Source of the DNA: Mycosarcoma maydis
Lineage: Eukaryota; Basidiomycota; Ustilaginomycetes; Ustilaginales
Assembly (NCBI RefSeq): GCF_000328475.2
Contig: NC_026478.1
Location: 1-64,000 of the forward strand
Length of the DNA stretch: 64,000 nt
Direction of reading: 5' to 3'
Shown piece by piece: positions 39,379-49,580 of this stretch (positions are counted from its first letter, which is position 1; each line of letters opens with the position of its first letter). Position numbers and translations under genes: made by a program. The notes below the pieces were generated by a model that searched no databases, was not told the origin of the DNA, and was given only the letters and a program-made list of their open reading frames with translations.

Positions 39379-41016
39379 ATGACGGCAATCACCACTGGTC
39401 TCAAGGTTCCGTTTCCTCAAGACCAGAACCTCCACACTTTCCTTTTCAGCAACCCACTTCAGCATCATCCCAATCAATTTTCCGATCGCTACCCGAACCA
39501 TACCTTCGATGGCAGCCCTATTCCCGAACAGCGTCCCATTTTGGTGCACGATGGTACAGGTGCGCAGCTCAGCTGGGCAAGACTCAGAGCCGACAGCTTG
39601 CGTCTAGCTCGCTCTCTCCAGACATTGACCGGCATGCCNNNNNNNNNNNNNNNNNNNNNNNNNNNNNNNNNNNNNNNNNNNNNNNNNNNNNNNNNNNNNN
39701 NNNNNNNNNNNNNNNNNNNNNNNNNNNNNNNNNNNNNNAAGACGGCGGTGGTGAGCGATGGATCACCCTTGCTCCATGGTATCACGTCTATGGGTAAGTA
39801 ATTTTGCGGCGGAAGCTCTCTCGTTGATGTGAAGCACGGTAGCTGACCTTCTTGCCCCGCTTGTTTGTGATCCGAATCGTGCTTATGCAGCCTGGCCACT
39901 GTGTTGCTTCCGACGATCGCGATCGGTACCACGCTCATCATTCCAGCGTCGCCGAAGTTCGATCTGGGCTACTATCTCGGTCTGGTGACTCGCTACCGGG
40001 CTACTTTCAGCCATATTGCGCCTGCCGTAGCTGTTGCGCTTCGTTCGTGCGCGCATCTGGACCCAAGCTCTCCGCAAAGCAAAGGCATCGATCTTTCGAG
40101 CATTGCCGCTTTCCTTACTGGAGGCGCTCCAGTGCCGGTCGAAGTTGTGCGCAAAGTGTACGAGCGCACCGGAAAATACATTCAACTTGGGTACGGGACC
40201 ACCGAGACATGCTCTACCTCGCAGACCGGTGGGCTTGGCTTGGATGCCGACGACCAGGTTTCACGAGATGAGCTGGGCAGTGCAGGCTTTCCCTCGCCCA
40301 ACACTGAAATCCAGATCCGGCCGTTGCCGGGTACGAGCAAGGAGCAAGTGGAGCATCGACGACAAGAGATTGCCACTGTGTCGCGTCAGGCTCGAGAGCG
40401 CGGTGAGCGTTCGCCGCTGGATCCAGGCATGGTGGGCGAAGTGCTGATCCGTGCACCTGGCGTAATGTCGGGATACTTTTCGGGACTCTCGTCAGAAACG
40501 CATTCGGCACTCGACGTGGCGCTGACTGCAGCCGCATTCACCGATGATGGCTGGTACCGTTCTGGCGACGAGGGATGTCTGGATGCCAATGGTCGCTTGT
40601 GGATCACTGGTCGAACCAAGGAGCTCATCAAAGTCAAAGGATTCCAAGTGCCACCTGCCGAACTCGACGATCTGTTCGCTACACATCCCGAGCTCGTCGA
40701 TGCAGCCGCTACGGGTATCGTACAGGACACGTCGACAGGTGAAGAACAGGTGCTGCTGCTCGTCGTGCCCAAGGACAAGTCCATTCTGACGCAACAAGAA
40801 AACATGCGCCAGCTCGCCGCACGACTTCACACCTGGGTCGCCGACAAGTGCGCTTACTACAAATGGCCAAGCGTCTACCTCTTCTCAGCGTCAGCACCGC
40901 GAAACCCAACCGGCAAGTTGCTCAGGAAGGACATTGCTGCAGCTCAAGGCTTCCGGGTGCACATCGTCAAGCAGTCCAGGAATGCTTCTTCGCCTGGTGC
41001 GATGGCCAAATTGTAA
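39379..41016 (+). CDS. Acyl / 4-coumarate-CoA ligase family enzyme, broken by assembly gap
   Basis: An ANL-superfamily adenylate-forming enzyme that would activate a carboxylic acid with ATP and join it to CoA. The first 86 codons precede a 100-N gap (39639-39738) that removes the ATP-binding SSGTTGxPKG region. After the gap the correct frame reads ITLAPWYHVYG, the usual hinge motif, and is split by a 97-nt intron (39794-39890, GTAAGT to TGCAG). The join continues as LATVLLPTIAIGTTLIIP. Later motifs are YGTTETCSTS, GWYRSGDEG, GRTKELIKVKGFQVPP and PTGKLLRK with the catalytic Lys. The C-terminus AKL is a canonical type-1 peroxisomal signal. A frame read straight through the N's ends at 39801 and is false: the true gap length must be 2 modulo 3 if it is all coding. 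Confidence 0.88.
39639..39738. other. Assembly gap (100 N) within CoA-ligase gene
   Basis: A placeholder gap of 100 N. The missing coding sequence should be longer, around 100 codons, judging from the usual distance between the N-terminal region and the YHVYG motif in this family. Confidence 0.99.
39794..39890 (+). other. Intron of CoA-ligase gene
   Basis: A GTAAGT donor and a CTTATGCAG acceptor, 97 nt. Removing it restores the YHVYGLATVLLP sequence expected in this family. Confidence 0.9.
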
Positions 41017-41188
41017 ATGCGCAAACGATCGTGTGTTGCTTTCGAGAATTCTTCGCTTCGCAGACAGAGTGATGAGTCGGATGGTATTGAACGAGGCCAA
41101 GTCTCGATGTGACAGCTAGGTGAATGGACAAGGTGTGGTAGATAAAGATGCGGCCAGATTGAGTACCATTTTGGTTTTTGGTCGCCTT

Positions 41189-42778
41189 CTAGTGGTTGAC
41201 GCCCTGTACGACTTGGGGGTATTGCTGACGGATCATCTCAAAGAGCTCCGGATTCTTGCCCTGCAGAATGTAAGGGTCCTCGGCCAAAGCGACAAAGTAG
41301 GTGCTGACACCGCTCGCGATACTTCCAGCACCGACGCTGAGCGCAATGTTGAAGCCCAAGCCGAAAGCGACAAGCAAGACGATTGAATAGTAGCCCGCAT
41401 CGTTCTGTAGATACCGCGGATTGGTCAATTGCTCATAGATAAACGCAAACAGAGCGGTCAGCAGGCCGATGATGAAAGCACCGCAGTTGAAGACGATGTT
41501 GACAAGCGAATCGTTGATGATCGCGTCGATACCGCGGTCTTTGAGCAGGGCCCATGTTTCCTTGGCTGCGGTGATGTAGCCGTTTCCGTAGAGGGCGATG
41601 TTGATGTAGGCGTAGCGGTTGAAGTAGTCGACGAGCCCCTGGATACAGCTGACGCAGCAACCGGCGACGCAGGCAAGGATCTGACCGGTCATGTCTCCGT
41701 CGGAAGCAGCCTGGCTTTGGAGGATGTTGAAGAGCGCGCGCAAGAGGTCAAGGATGGCGACGATGAGCGAACCGAAGCAGATCGAGCCGAGGCTGTAGGT
41801 CATTGATCGACGGAAAGCGCCCCAGGCGGCGTTGGCGACTTTGTTGGCGTTGTAGTAGGCGACACCAAAGATGCCGGCGACGGTGGTGAAGGCGATGTTT
41901 TTGATGACTTCCGAGATCCAGTAGTAAGCGAAAACGATAAAGACCATGATGCCGATGATCGACGCGTTGCTCGAGCTGCTACCGGCAGCTTGGCCCGAGG
42001 GTTCAAAACGCTGATAAGCAGCAACGACGACCCAACTAGTCCAAGCACTGAAAGCGGTCTCAACAATCAGCCCACCAAGAGCGACGACATAAACGCTCTT
42101 GTACTGCTCGGCGGTGCGGATGACGGTGACGAGGATGAGCTTTGCGAGCGGGATTCGTTTGCGCATGAAAAAGTAGGCGATCACGCTCAGCACGGCAAAG
42201 ATGGTGAAGATAATGGCGGCAGCCGTGTTGCCTCGAACCCAGAGGTAGACGCAGAAAGCGACGTTGGAGAGCGTGGTCAAGAGTAGCGTTGCTTCGAGGA
42301 TGATTTTGGGGAAAGTTCGTACGAGCAAGATGTAGACGAAAGACAAGACGAGCGCAACGGCACAGCAGATCATAAACATGATAGCGGTATGGCCGTTGAG
42401 TGTACTGCCGGCGACATTGGCACGACCAATGGAGACGTTGACGTCGGCATTAGAGTAGCTGCGGAGACAGATGACCGAGAGCGCGATAAAGCCAGCAAAG
42501 ACGAGCAAGAAGAGAACGAGGAAGATGGGATCCCTGAACTTGGGTTTGGGCTGGAGACGCTCGCCTTCAAAGCCCTCTGGTTTGAGGGGTTGCTTGTAGT
42601 CGTTGCCATAGTACTGTTGTGGCGCATTGTGGTGTGGTTGCTGACCATTATAGTACTGGTTCTGAGCGCCTTGCGGCTGACCTTGGTAGTTAGCTTGTGC
42701 ATACGAGTTAGGCGGCTGCATTTGGGGAGGTGGATAGCCAGCCCCGCCTCCGCCGCCGTACGAGTATTGTTGCGACAT
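41189..42778 (-). CDS. PNS1: PNS1 / choline-transporter-like membrane protein
   Basis: A 529-residue member of the CTL/SLC44 family named PNS1 in yeast, a plasma-membrane protein whose transport role in fungi is unsettled. The N-terminal 85 residues are Gln/Tyr/Gly/Pro-rich and end in a KPKFRDPIF stretch before the first helix. About ten hydrophobic segments follow. The family core appears around TTVAGIFGVAYY, RSMTYSLGSICFGSLIVAIL and RYAYINIALYGNGYITAAKETWALLKDRG, the last being the conserved PNS1/CTL signature. The frame extends upstream to a GTG at 42961; the first ATG is 42778. It converges on the CoA-ligase gene, 172 bp away. Confidence 0.92.
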   Translation of the reverse strand: MSQQYSYGGGGGAGYPPPQMQPPNSYAQANYQGQPQGAQNQYYNGQQPHHNAPQQYYGNDYKQPLKPEGFEGERLQPKPKFRDPIFLVLFLLVFAGFIALSVICLRSYSNADVNVSIGRANVAGSTLNGHTAIMFMICCAVALVLSFVYILLVRTFPKIILEATLLLTTLSNVAFCVYLWVRGNTAAAIIFTIFAVLSVIAYFFMRKRIPLAKLILVTVIRTAEQYKSVYVVALGGLIVETAFSAWTSWVVVAAYQRFEPSGQAAGSSSSNASIIGIMVFIVFAYYWISEVIKNIAFTTVAGIFGVAYYNANKVANAAWGAFRRSMTYSLGSICFGSLIVAILDLLRALFNILQSQAASDGDMTGQILACVAGCCVSCIQGLVDYFNRYAYINIALYGNGYITAAKETWALLKDRGIDAIINDSLVNIVFNCGAFIIGLLTALFAFIYEQLTNPRYLQNDAGYYSIVLLVAFGLGFNIALSVGAGSIASGVSTYFVALAEDPYILQGKNPELFEMIRQQYPQVVQGVNH

Positions 42779-43351
42779 GACGATGCGACGGGAGGATGAA
42801 CCAAACGGTGGTGGTAGAAGAGGACCAACAGCGAGCTGAGCGAGCTGGATCGAGAGGCAGACACACAAACACGCGTGCGTGGCTGCAAGTGGGCAGGTCG
42901 GAATGCAGAATGAAGACAGAAAAAAAAGGTGAGCTGAAGAGTGGATTGCGTCAACATCCACGACCTACATGCAACCGACTCGCGACTGTTCAGAGCCGAA
43001 GCCAACGCTGTGTAAATCACGAGGCGTACAGTCTGTGAGTGCTGTTGAGATGTACTTATGACGATGGTCAGACGCTCCGACATGCAGCTTCGCGCTGAAA
43101 TTCCAGTGTTACGGGTTAGGCGGAAGAATTCACGATTAGTCCAAGTTAGGTCGTGAGTGTTGGCGACTTTTTGACGCGACAGCTGCCAAGATCGACATGC
43201 GGCATGTCACGGCAGCCACCATCTATGCTAAGTCACGAGTTATCGGCACACGCACAGGCGTTGATCTGTATATGGGCTAAAGTGATATTTGATTGGCGAT
43301 GGTGATGTCCGCTTTTGTAAGCCAAATGTATCGTCGACATTGGCTCGTCAA

Positions 43352-43352
<1 letters not shown>

Positions 43353-43384
<32 letters not shown>
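43353..43384. repeat. (CAGC)8 microsatellite
   Basis: Eight perfect CAGC units. A shorter version of the same unit is seen near 19168-19180. Confidence 0.97.
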
Positions 43385-43525
43385 TTAGCTTCCACCGTCC
43401 TTGATGGGACGTGGATGGTCCGACGCACTACGCAAGCAAGGTTTCGCAGTTGGGTTCGAGAATCATCGTCGGGCAGCAAAACAAGGCCAAGCTTTACCGA
43501 GCTTCTCTATCCGTACCGTCGTGCA

Positions 43526-43680
43526 TCGTGGATCGTAAATCGTGAACATTTCCGTGATTTATTATAATTCGTGATTTGCATTCGTGATTTACGATTTGGG
43601 AACGTTGTGGGTGCTTAGGGTGAATCGTGTCGCGAGTTCGATTCACGATTCCTGTTCCTCGATCGACGATCCACGATCTC
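43526..43680. repeat. Heptamer cluster upstream of DUF1295 gene
   Basis: Repeated forms of ATCGTGAAC, TTCGTGATTT, TTTACGATTT, ATTCACGATTC and ATCCACGATC fill about 155 bp on both strands. Confidence 0.8.
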
Positions 43681-44220
43681 GAAATATATTTGTTAGACCG
43701 TTTGACAGGGGAGGTCGGGTTTGGTGTTTGTAATTCGTATTTTTATACGTCTCAGTCACTCACCCTCGAGTCGTGAGTCGTGAGCTGTGAGGGACGTATC
43801 GTCTATGTTGCGCTTCGTGTTGCGGTGCTTGCCGCGGATCTTTGTTTGTACCTCCACATTTGGTGCAAGTCTGAGTCGTGGATCGCGTGAGTCACGAGTG
43901 TTGATGTCGGAATTTTCTTGAATGCTCAAGCTGCAGCTGTTGCGTACTGCCAATCCAAGCACCGAAGCTTGTGGATCGGCCAGCCGTGAGCTCCGTAGTC
44001 CGATAGTGGTGAGTGAATCAGCTGCTTTCCTCATCCTATCTTGACTCCCGCGGAAGTATGCCTGTCTGACATAGACGGCGCATCCGCTTCGCTTGGTCCT
44101 CAGAACGTCGTACGGGGTATTCACCAGTCTATATTCCGTATATGACTGGCAGCTTCTGATCCACCTTTCTTTTTGGGTTCTTTCCTTACCCCGTCTAACG
44201 TCGACACCTAGCTTTTCACA

Positions 44221-45111
44221 ATGAGCACCTACACAGTGGGTCTCAGGGCTCTCCTTCCAACGCTCGGGTTGATCTACGGCTTCCAGGCAGCATGTGCAAG
44301 CGTCGCCGTCCCGCTCAAGACCGAAAAGTATTACGATTTGTGTGGCTCGCTCGGCTTCATCTCGGCTGCCGCCGCCTCGCTCTACATGCCATGGATTCGA
44401 GCACGCTATCTTGACGGCTTCAAAACCATCTCGCTCCCCACTTCTCTTTCGGCTTTCCACCCCAGGCAGACTATCATGACCGGCCTCACCCTCTTCTGGG
44501 CAATCCGACTTGGCAGCTTTCTCTTTCAACGCATCCAAAAGTCTGGTGGTGACAGCCGTTTCGATGAGATCAAGCAGAGTGCGCCCAAGTTCTTTGGTGC
44601 TTGGATGATGCAGGCCACTTGGATCGCCATCACCGCGCTTCCCGTATACCTTGTCAACTCGATCCCAAAGGCTTCCCAACCCCCTCTCGGTCGTCGCGAC
44701 TACCTCGGTCTCGCCATCTGGCTCGTAGGTATGGGCCTTGAAGTGACCGCAGATCGCCAAAAGTCGCAGTGGAGAGAGCACAAGGAAGCCGGCATTCATA
44801 ACGAGCCGTTCATCAAATCAGGCGTCTGGAGTTGGTCCCGCCATCCAAACTACTTTGGCGAGGTCACTCTATGGGCCGGCCAGTTCGTACTCTCCACTAC
44901 TGCAATCGCAAGCGCAGGCACCTTCTACCCAACCTGGGCTGTTGGCCTAGCAGCTCTTAGCCCTCTGCTCGAGTACGGTCTCATCCGCTTCATCTCGGGC
45001 GTGCCCATGCTCGAACAAAGCGCAGACAAAAAGCACAAGGACAATCCAGAATGGAAGAGGTACAAGCAACACGTTCCTTGCTTCGTTCCTTTTATCGGCT
45101 CCAAGAACTGA
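44221..45111 (+). CDS. DUF1295 membrane protein, steroid 5-alpha-reductase-like
   Basis: A 296-residue multipass protein of the DUF1295 family, related to the C-terminal domain of steroid 5-alpha-reductases and isoprenylcysteine methyltransferases. The key motif is SGVWSWSRHPNYFGE in the C-terminal third, with the conserved Arg-His-Pro-Asn-Tyr that in relatives helps bind NADPH or cofactor. Six or so hydrophobic segments are visible, the first overlapping the N-terminus. The length is typical. The substrate is unknown; lipid or sterol double-bond reduction is the natural guess. The ATG at 44221 has a CACA context. The gene is intronless. A long open frame antisense to it is a by-product of codon bias. 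Confidence 0.87.
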   Translation: MSTYTVGLRALLPTLGLIYGFQAACASVAVPLKTEKYYDLCGSLGFISAAAASLYMPWIRARYLDGFKTISLPTSLSAFHPRQTIMTGLTLFWAIRLGSFLFQRIQKSGGDSRFDEIKQSAPKFFGAWMMQATWIAITALPVYLVNSIPKASQPPLGRRDYLGLAIWLVGMGLEVTADRQKSQWREHKEAGIHNEPFIKSGVWSWSRHPNYFGEVTLWAGQFVLSTTAIASAGTFYPTWAVGLAALSPLLEYGLIRFISGVPMLEQSADKKHKDNPEWKRYKQHVPCFVPFIGSKN

Positions 45112-46117
45112 CGCTTGCAATATCACTTTTCTCCTTGACCCACCTCGTATCCTGCCCGCATCGAGACCAATTTTTGCTTCCATGTCTCTGTCCGCTCTGC
45201 CTGCTTTCCATTTCCATTTTCGTTCGTGTCGTCTGTCCTGTCTACTCGAGATTGAAAACTATGTGTTGGCTGAACAGGCGCTGAGACGCCTACATGTCAT
45301 CTGCATCTCGGTGGCGTACGGTATACGAGCAGCTTTTAGAAATGAGCATTGTTCTCTTCTCTTGCATGAGCTTGGCAGAAGCTTGCCGAGGCTTGCGTCG
45401 TCGATTCACAAGTGGATCACAACAGTCGAACAGAGCGTGAAGGGGAAGGACACATGCAGCTCGTCTGCAAGGACCCCCCTTCGTGATTTAGAACACCAGC
45501 AACCGGTGCAGGTGTCATGCGATGCGGCTGTTGCATTACAATCGTGAATCGTGAATCTGCAGACACGTCCCCAAGGCCGTGTTTTTGGACGATTACAGAC
45601 CGCCGGTGCCCCTGCGTGTCTTGCACGTCGTATGCTAAGCAAATCAAGGCCAATGCACGTCTCGACTAAACTTCTGAAAGCACACTGCGCATCGCTTCCT
45701 TTCACCGTAATCCATCAAGGCTAGTCGCCGCACCAACCCATCTTTGGTCTATACCTTATGCAGCGGCGGCGCGCTCGGTGTGCTCCTGCCGTGTCGGCCC
45801 CACACGGTGGGTCTCGCCTGCGAATTCATTTCACACCAACAAGATGCTGCACAAATGGCAATATCAGCGACAGTACTGTACGTGGGAGAACATGACAGAG
45901 TCACGTTTCGCCGCCCGCGCGAGGGTGGGACATCCATCAAGTGGGCGTAACAGCGGGACAGGCATGACACACGTCACGCAAGGACCAAGGCATGACTGGC
46001 TAGCCGAAAACTACAAAAGAAGCACACTACCTTTGACGACTCTGTCCGCATCGCCACGGTCCGCTCATTTCCTCGCCTTCTCGCCGCGTTCTCGAGTCTT
46101 GGACGACGAACAAGGCA
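45112..46117. promoter_or_regulatory. Upstream region of GH92 gene
   Basis: About 1.0 kb with no gene seen. Tandem AATCGTGAATCGTGAATC lies at 45540-45557. Confidence 0.4.
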
Positions 46118-48670
46118 ATGCGAGCATCTCTGTTCGTGCTCACGCTCGGGCACCTCGCTCAACGCGCCATTGCCCGCAGCCTACCCTTGCAAGCTGGCAG
46201 AACGCCCGAACAGCCCTTCGCACTCCATCCGCATCCCGTGGGTGTTGCAGATGCCAACTCGAACCTTACCCAGTACGTCAACATCTTTGTCGGCACCGAA
46301 GCCAACAGCGATCCCGGTGACGTCTTTGCAGGTGCTTCGGTTCCGTATGGTATGGCTAAAGCCACGATCAACGTTGAAGGATACGCTCCTGCCGGCTATG
46401 TCTGGCCGTCAGACCAGCCCACGCGCGGTGTGAGCCCACTGCACGATTCCGGTACCGGTTCTAGCGACGGCAGCTACGGCAACTTTTGCATCATGCCCGT
46501 CCTGTGCACTGACAACTCGATCGATGCCTGCCCCACACTTCTCGACCCACGCAAACGCATGCGCCGCAACAACACTGATTTCGGCCGTCCCGGTTACTTC
46601 ACCACGACCCTCGACAACGGCATCAAGATCGAGCTTACCAGCACGCGCAGAAGCACGCTCGAAAAGTACACCTTCCCCTCGTCAGAATTAAAGCGCATGA
46701 ACTCGACCCCACACCTCGTGCTCGATTGGACCAACGACTCACCCGGCACCTTCCGCGGCGGCGAGATGAGGGCCGACTGGGACAACGGTCGGCTCACCAT
46801 GAACGGTACTTGGTTGAGCTCGTTCGGGCCTGGTGACTTCCACTATCATGCTTATCAGTGTGTCGATCTAAAGTACAATGGAAAGCAACAGCTTTCGAGC
46901 CACGCCTTCTTCGGTGGCAACCGTCGCGGTTACGATACAAAGCGAATCGATCTCGATCACTGGGTTCGAGTGGCACAGCAAATTGGCCAGTACCAAGCCG
47001 GAGCCGTGGTCGGATTCCAAGCCAATTCCAAAGCCGACGACGACGTCACCATCACTGTTCGTCGAGGGGTTTCTTTCGCCTCGGCAGAGAACGCGTGCCG
47101 CAACATGGAGTCCGAGATCGCCAACTGGGACTTTGATGCCACCGTCGCAGCTAGCCAGTCGTTGTGGGAGGAAAAGTTGCAACGCATCCAGTTGAGCCCT
47201 TCCACGCCCGACTATGTGCGTCGTCTGTTCTACACGAGCTTCTACCGTACCTTCCTCTCGCCCAACAATGCCACCGACGATGGGCCCTTCCCAACAACTC
47301 GGCCCTACTTTGACGGCATGTACTGTACCTGGGATACGTTCCGCACCTTGTTCCCTTTTCTTTCTCTGACAAGCCCGAGTGAGTTTGCTCAGATCGTCGA
47401 GACCTATATCGATGGGTGGAGACAGGACGGCTGGCTGCCAGAGTGCCGTGCCAACCAAGTCAAGGGCTACGTACAAGGCGCCAACAACGGTGTGCCAGTG
47501 TTGGCCGACTTTGCAGTCAAGTACGCCAAAGCTGCAGCGTCGCTCGGTGTCAACACGGACGAACTGTACCAAGCGATGCAGCACGACCTTGACGTGCCCT
47601 CGCCGCAGTGGGAGTACGAAGGTCGACAGGCCGCGCCCTACCAATTGTACGGTTACGTTCCATTTGGCTACCTCGACCCAGCCTCGGTTGGAGAGCAGAC
47701 GCGAGAGGCTAGTCGCTCGCTCGAGTATGCTTTTGGCGACTTTACCGCTGCCATGACTGCACTGGCGTTGGGCAAGCCCGACGAGGACGTCCAGCGATAT
47801 GCAAAGGCTTCATTGAACTACAGCCTCAACTTTGACCACCACTCGACCAGCGATGGCTTTTCCACATTTGTGCAGCGCCGATTCGCCAATGGAACGTTCA
47901 AACCCACTGATCCTACCTTCTGCTCGCCGCTCGACAACAACTCGAGTCACGCATGCAGCTTGCAGGCCGAGAACGACTTTGGCGTGTACGAGTCGTCTTC
48001 GTGGGAGTACAGCTACTACGCCCCGCACGACAGGAGCGGGCTGGTCGAGTTGCTGGGTGGCAAGGCTACGTTTGAGAAGCGACTGGACCACTTTTTCAGC
48101 AAAGGCTATTATGCACCTGGCAACGAGCCGAGCTTTGACACGCCAACTATGTATCACTTTATCGGCAAGCCGTACCGTAGTGTACAAAGGGTGAGAGAGG
48201 TTGTCAACACCTTCTTTTCGCTCAAGCCTGGTGGACTTCCGGGTAATGACGACAATGCAGCCATGGCTTCGTTGTTAGGATGGTTCTTGCTCGGATTCTA
48301 CCCAACGCCGGGCACCAAGGAGCTGCTGGTGCTCTCGCCGTTCATGCCAGGTTACACAATCATCAATCCAGTGTTGGGCGTAGCCAAGGTGACAGTCACT
48401 GGATACGACGAGCGCTCGATTGGTGGAAAGATCCCGCAGGGAGTCAAGGCCTACGTTGAGCGCGTGCTGATTGACGGTAAGCCACATAGCTCGCGCTGTC
48501 GTATGAGCTTCGACGATCTCTTTCCCGGTCAGGCTGGGGAAGAGAGAAAGGTGGAGATTGTGCTGACCGAGCACGAGGTGGATGGATGCGGTGACGGCCC
48601 TGCCGACGATCCTGCGTCGCTGTCGACCGGTGGCTTTCTTGACTTGAAGGAGGAAAAATCCCAAGTGTGA
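46118..48670 (+). CDS. Secreted GH92 alpha-1,2-mannosidase
   Basis: An 850-residue glycoside hydrolase family 92 enzyme, a calcium-dependent inverting exo-alpha-mannosidase. Residues 1-20 form a signal peptide. The N-terminal beta domain starts YVNIFVGTEANSDPGDVFAGASVPYGM, a strong family signature, with SPLHDSGTG and GNFCIMPV following. The catalytic (alpha/alpha)6 domain includes FYTSFYRTFLSPN, YCTWDTFRTLFP and, near residue 708, GLPGNDDNAAMASLLGW, the GNDD loop of the family. Several N-glycosylation sequons suggest secretion. It could trim mannose from fungal or host glycoproteins. The ATG at 46118 is the first in frame and no intron is needed. Two long antisense frames inside it are shadows. 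Confidence 0.93.
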   Translation: MRASLFVLTLGHLAQRAIARSLPLQAGRTPEQPFALHPHPVGVADANSNLTQYVNIFVGTEANSDPGDVFAGASVPYGMAKATINVEGYAPAGYVWPSDQPTRGVSPLHDSGTGSSDGSYGNFCIMPVLCTDNSIDACPTLLDPRKRMRRNNTDFGRPGYFTTTLDNGIKIELTSTRRSTLEKYTFPSSELKRMNSTPHLVLDWTNDSPGTFRGGEMRADWDNGRLTMNGTWLSSFGPGDFHYHAYQCVDLKYNGKQQLSSHAFFGGNRRGYDTKRIDLDHWVRVAQQIGQYQAGAVVGFQANSKADDDVTITVRRGVSFASAENACRNMESEIANWDFDATVAASQSLWEEKLQRIQLSPSTPDYVRRLFYTSFYRTFLSPNNATDDGPFPTTRPYFDGMYCTWDTFRTLFPFLSLTSPSEFAQIVETYIDGWRQDGWLPECRANQVKGYVQGANNGVPVLADFAVKYAKAAASLGVNTDELYQAMQHDLDVPSPQWEYEGRQAAPYQLYGYVPFGYLDPASVGEQTREASRSLEYAFGDFTAAMTALALGKPDEDVQRYAKASLNYSLNFDHHSTSDGFSTFVQRRFANGTFKPTDPTFCSPLDNNSSHACSLQAENDFGVYESSSWEYSYYAPHDRSGLVELLGGKATFEKRLDHFFSKGYYAPGNEPSFDTPTMYHFIGKPYRSVQRVREVVNTFFSLKPGGLPGNDDNAAMASLLGWFLLGFYPTPGTKELLVLSPFMPGYTIINPVLGVAKVTVTGYDERSIGGKIPQGVKAYVERVLIDGKPHSSRCRMSFDDLFPGQAGEERKVEIVLTEHEVDGCGDGPADDPASLSTGGFLDLKEEKSQV

Positions 48671-48713
48671 GCAAATTGCATAAGTATCGACAGGATCGTT
48701 GTTGATTCTTTCG

Positions 48714-49580
48714 CTACTGCTCTTGATCTTCCTCTGCGCTCTCCTCTTCCGCCTCGTCTTGGTCGAGCTGCAGGAGTCCAAATCCAGAGCGAGCGACGTT
48801 CTGCTCAGCAGTTATCGCGCGTCTCTTTTCGCCCTCAGCTGCTGTCTGCTGTCTTTTTTCTTCCTTTCTGCGTTCGCGCTTCGCTTTTCTCAATGCTTCC
48901 ACGTCAATAGCGAGGTGGTCTTGCGTGTCAAACAAAATCCAGTCGAGCATCGCATTTTCTATCGGGGACGAGGCAGCTGCGATGGCTTCGCGTGTGGTCT
49001 CATCTGTGGATTGCGCAATCGTGTGGTAGAGAGATCCGAGGACCATAGCGCTAGGCGGAGCGCTAAAAGGGGTCGGGCAGAGCAACAGCGATTGAGCGAG
49101 TCGGTTTGCCGAGAGGAGGGTAAGCTGTATACTCGATTCAAGATGTATATCGCGTGTGGTCGGATCTACGCTGTACGTGTCCGGATATGTCAGATGGGAG
49201 GGGAGATGGGTGAGTGTCGGATCGGCTTTGAGTGTCTCGTGGATGGTGTACGCTCGGAAAGCAGATGCAACGGCGGCATGGACCTGTTTGAGCGACCAGT
49301 TGAAACGTTTACTCGACTCTCCCAATCTCTTTTGTTCTTTGAGGATGAGGTAGCGCAGCACGAGACACAGTGGTAGGAGCGGTCGAGGGATGTCGGAGCT
49401 GAGCAGAGCGTCAGTGCGCGACTCGTCGCTGGCGAGAAAGTAGCAGAAGATCTTGAGACGAGTGGCAAGAGGCTCATCGAGCACGCCAGAAAACGTGGTC
49501 GAACTAGCAGTGGTGAGAAGTTCATCGGCAGAATCTGCCATGGCAGCGTCGAGCGAAAACGGCGGTTCTGCGACGTACAT
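48714..49580 (-). CDS. Uncharacterised protein with charged C-terminal helix
   Basis: A 288-residue protein that I do not identify. The first 240 residues look helical, with Leu-rich stretches such as RLKIFCYFLASDES and LLPLCLVLRYLILKEQKR. Residues 230-262 are very rich in Lys, Arg and Glu and likely form a long single helix, and the last 20 residues are strongly acidic. A short NVARSGFGLLQLD motif sits between. The Leu-rich part has a faint likeness to C-terminal regions of asteroid-type XPG-fold proteins, but no nuclease core is present, so I make no assignment. The ATG at 49580 is the first in frame. It is convergent with GH92, only 43 bp between stops. Confidence 0.65.
   Translation of the reverse strand: MYVAEPPFSLDAAMADSADELLTTASSTTFSGVLDEPLATRLKIFCYFLASDESRTDALLSSDIPRPLLPLCLVLRYLILKEQKRLGESSKRFNWSLKQVHAAVASAFRAYTIHETLKADPTLTHLPSHLTYPDTYSVDPTTRDIHLESSIQLTLLSANRLAQSLLLCPTPFSAPPSAMVLGSLYHTIAQSTDETTREAIAAASSPIENAMLDWILFDTQDHLAIDVEALRKAKRERRKEEKRQQTAAEGEKRRAITAEQNVARSGFGLLQLDQDEAEEESAEEDQEQ

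Larger units (their letters stand above)
42779..44220. other. Divergent intergenic region with repeats
   Basis: About 1.4 kb without a supportable gene. It contains a (CAGC)8 run at 43353-43384 and a heptamer cluster at 43526-43680, plus CGTGAGT forms at 43770-43790. A minus-strand frame over 43756-44799 overlaps the DUF1295 gene and is not called. Confidence 0.5.

Noticed and set aside
39489..39941. Frames crossing the N-run on either strand
   Set aside because: They depend on the placeholder length of 100 N.
43289..43567. Frame with Ser-Gln-Pro-Ala repeats
   Set aside because: It is translation of the (CAGC)8 microsatellite.
43756..44799. 347-codon minus-strand frame
   Set aside because: It overlaps the start of the DUF1295 gene, its composition lacks domain or membrane features, and a good plus-strand gene explains the region.
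46868..47644. 258-codon minus-strand frame inside GH92
   Set aside because: Antisense to a strong GH92 gene; long antisense frames arise from codon bias.
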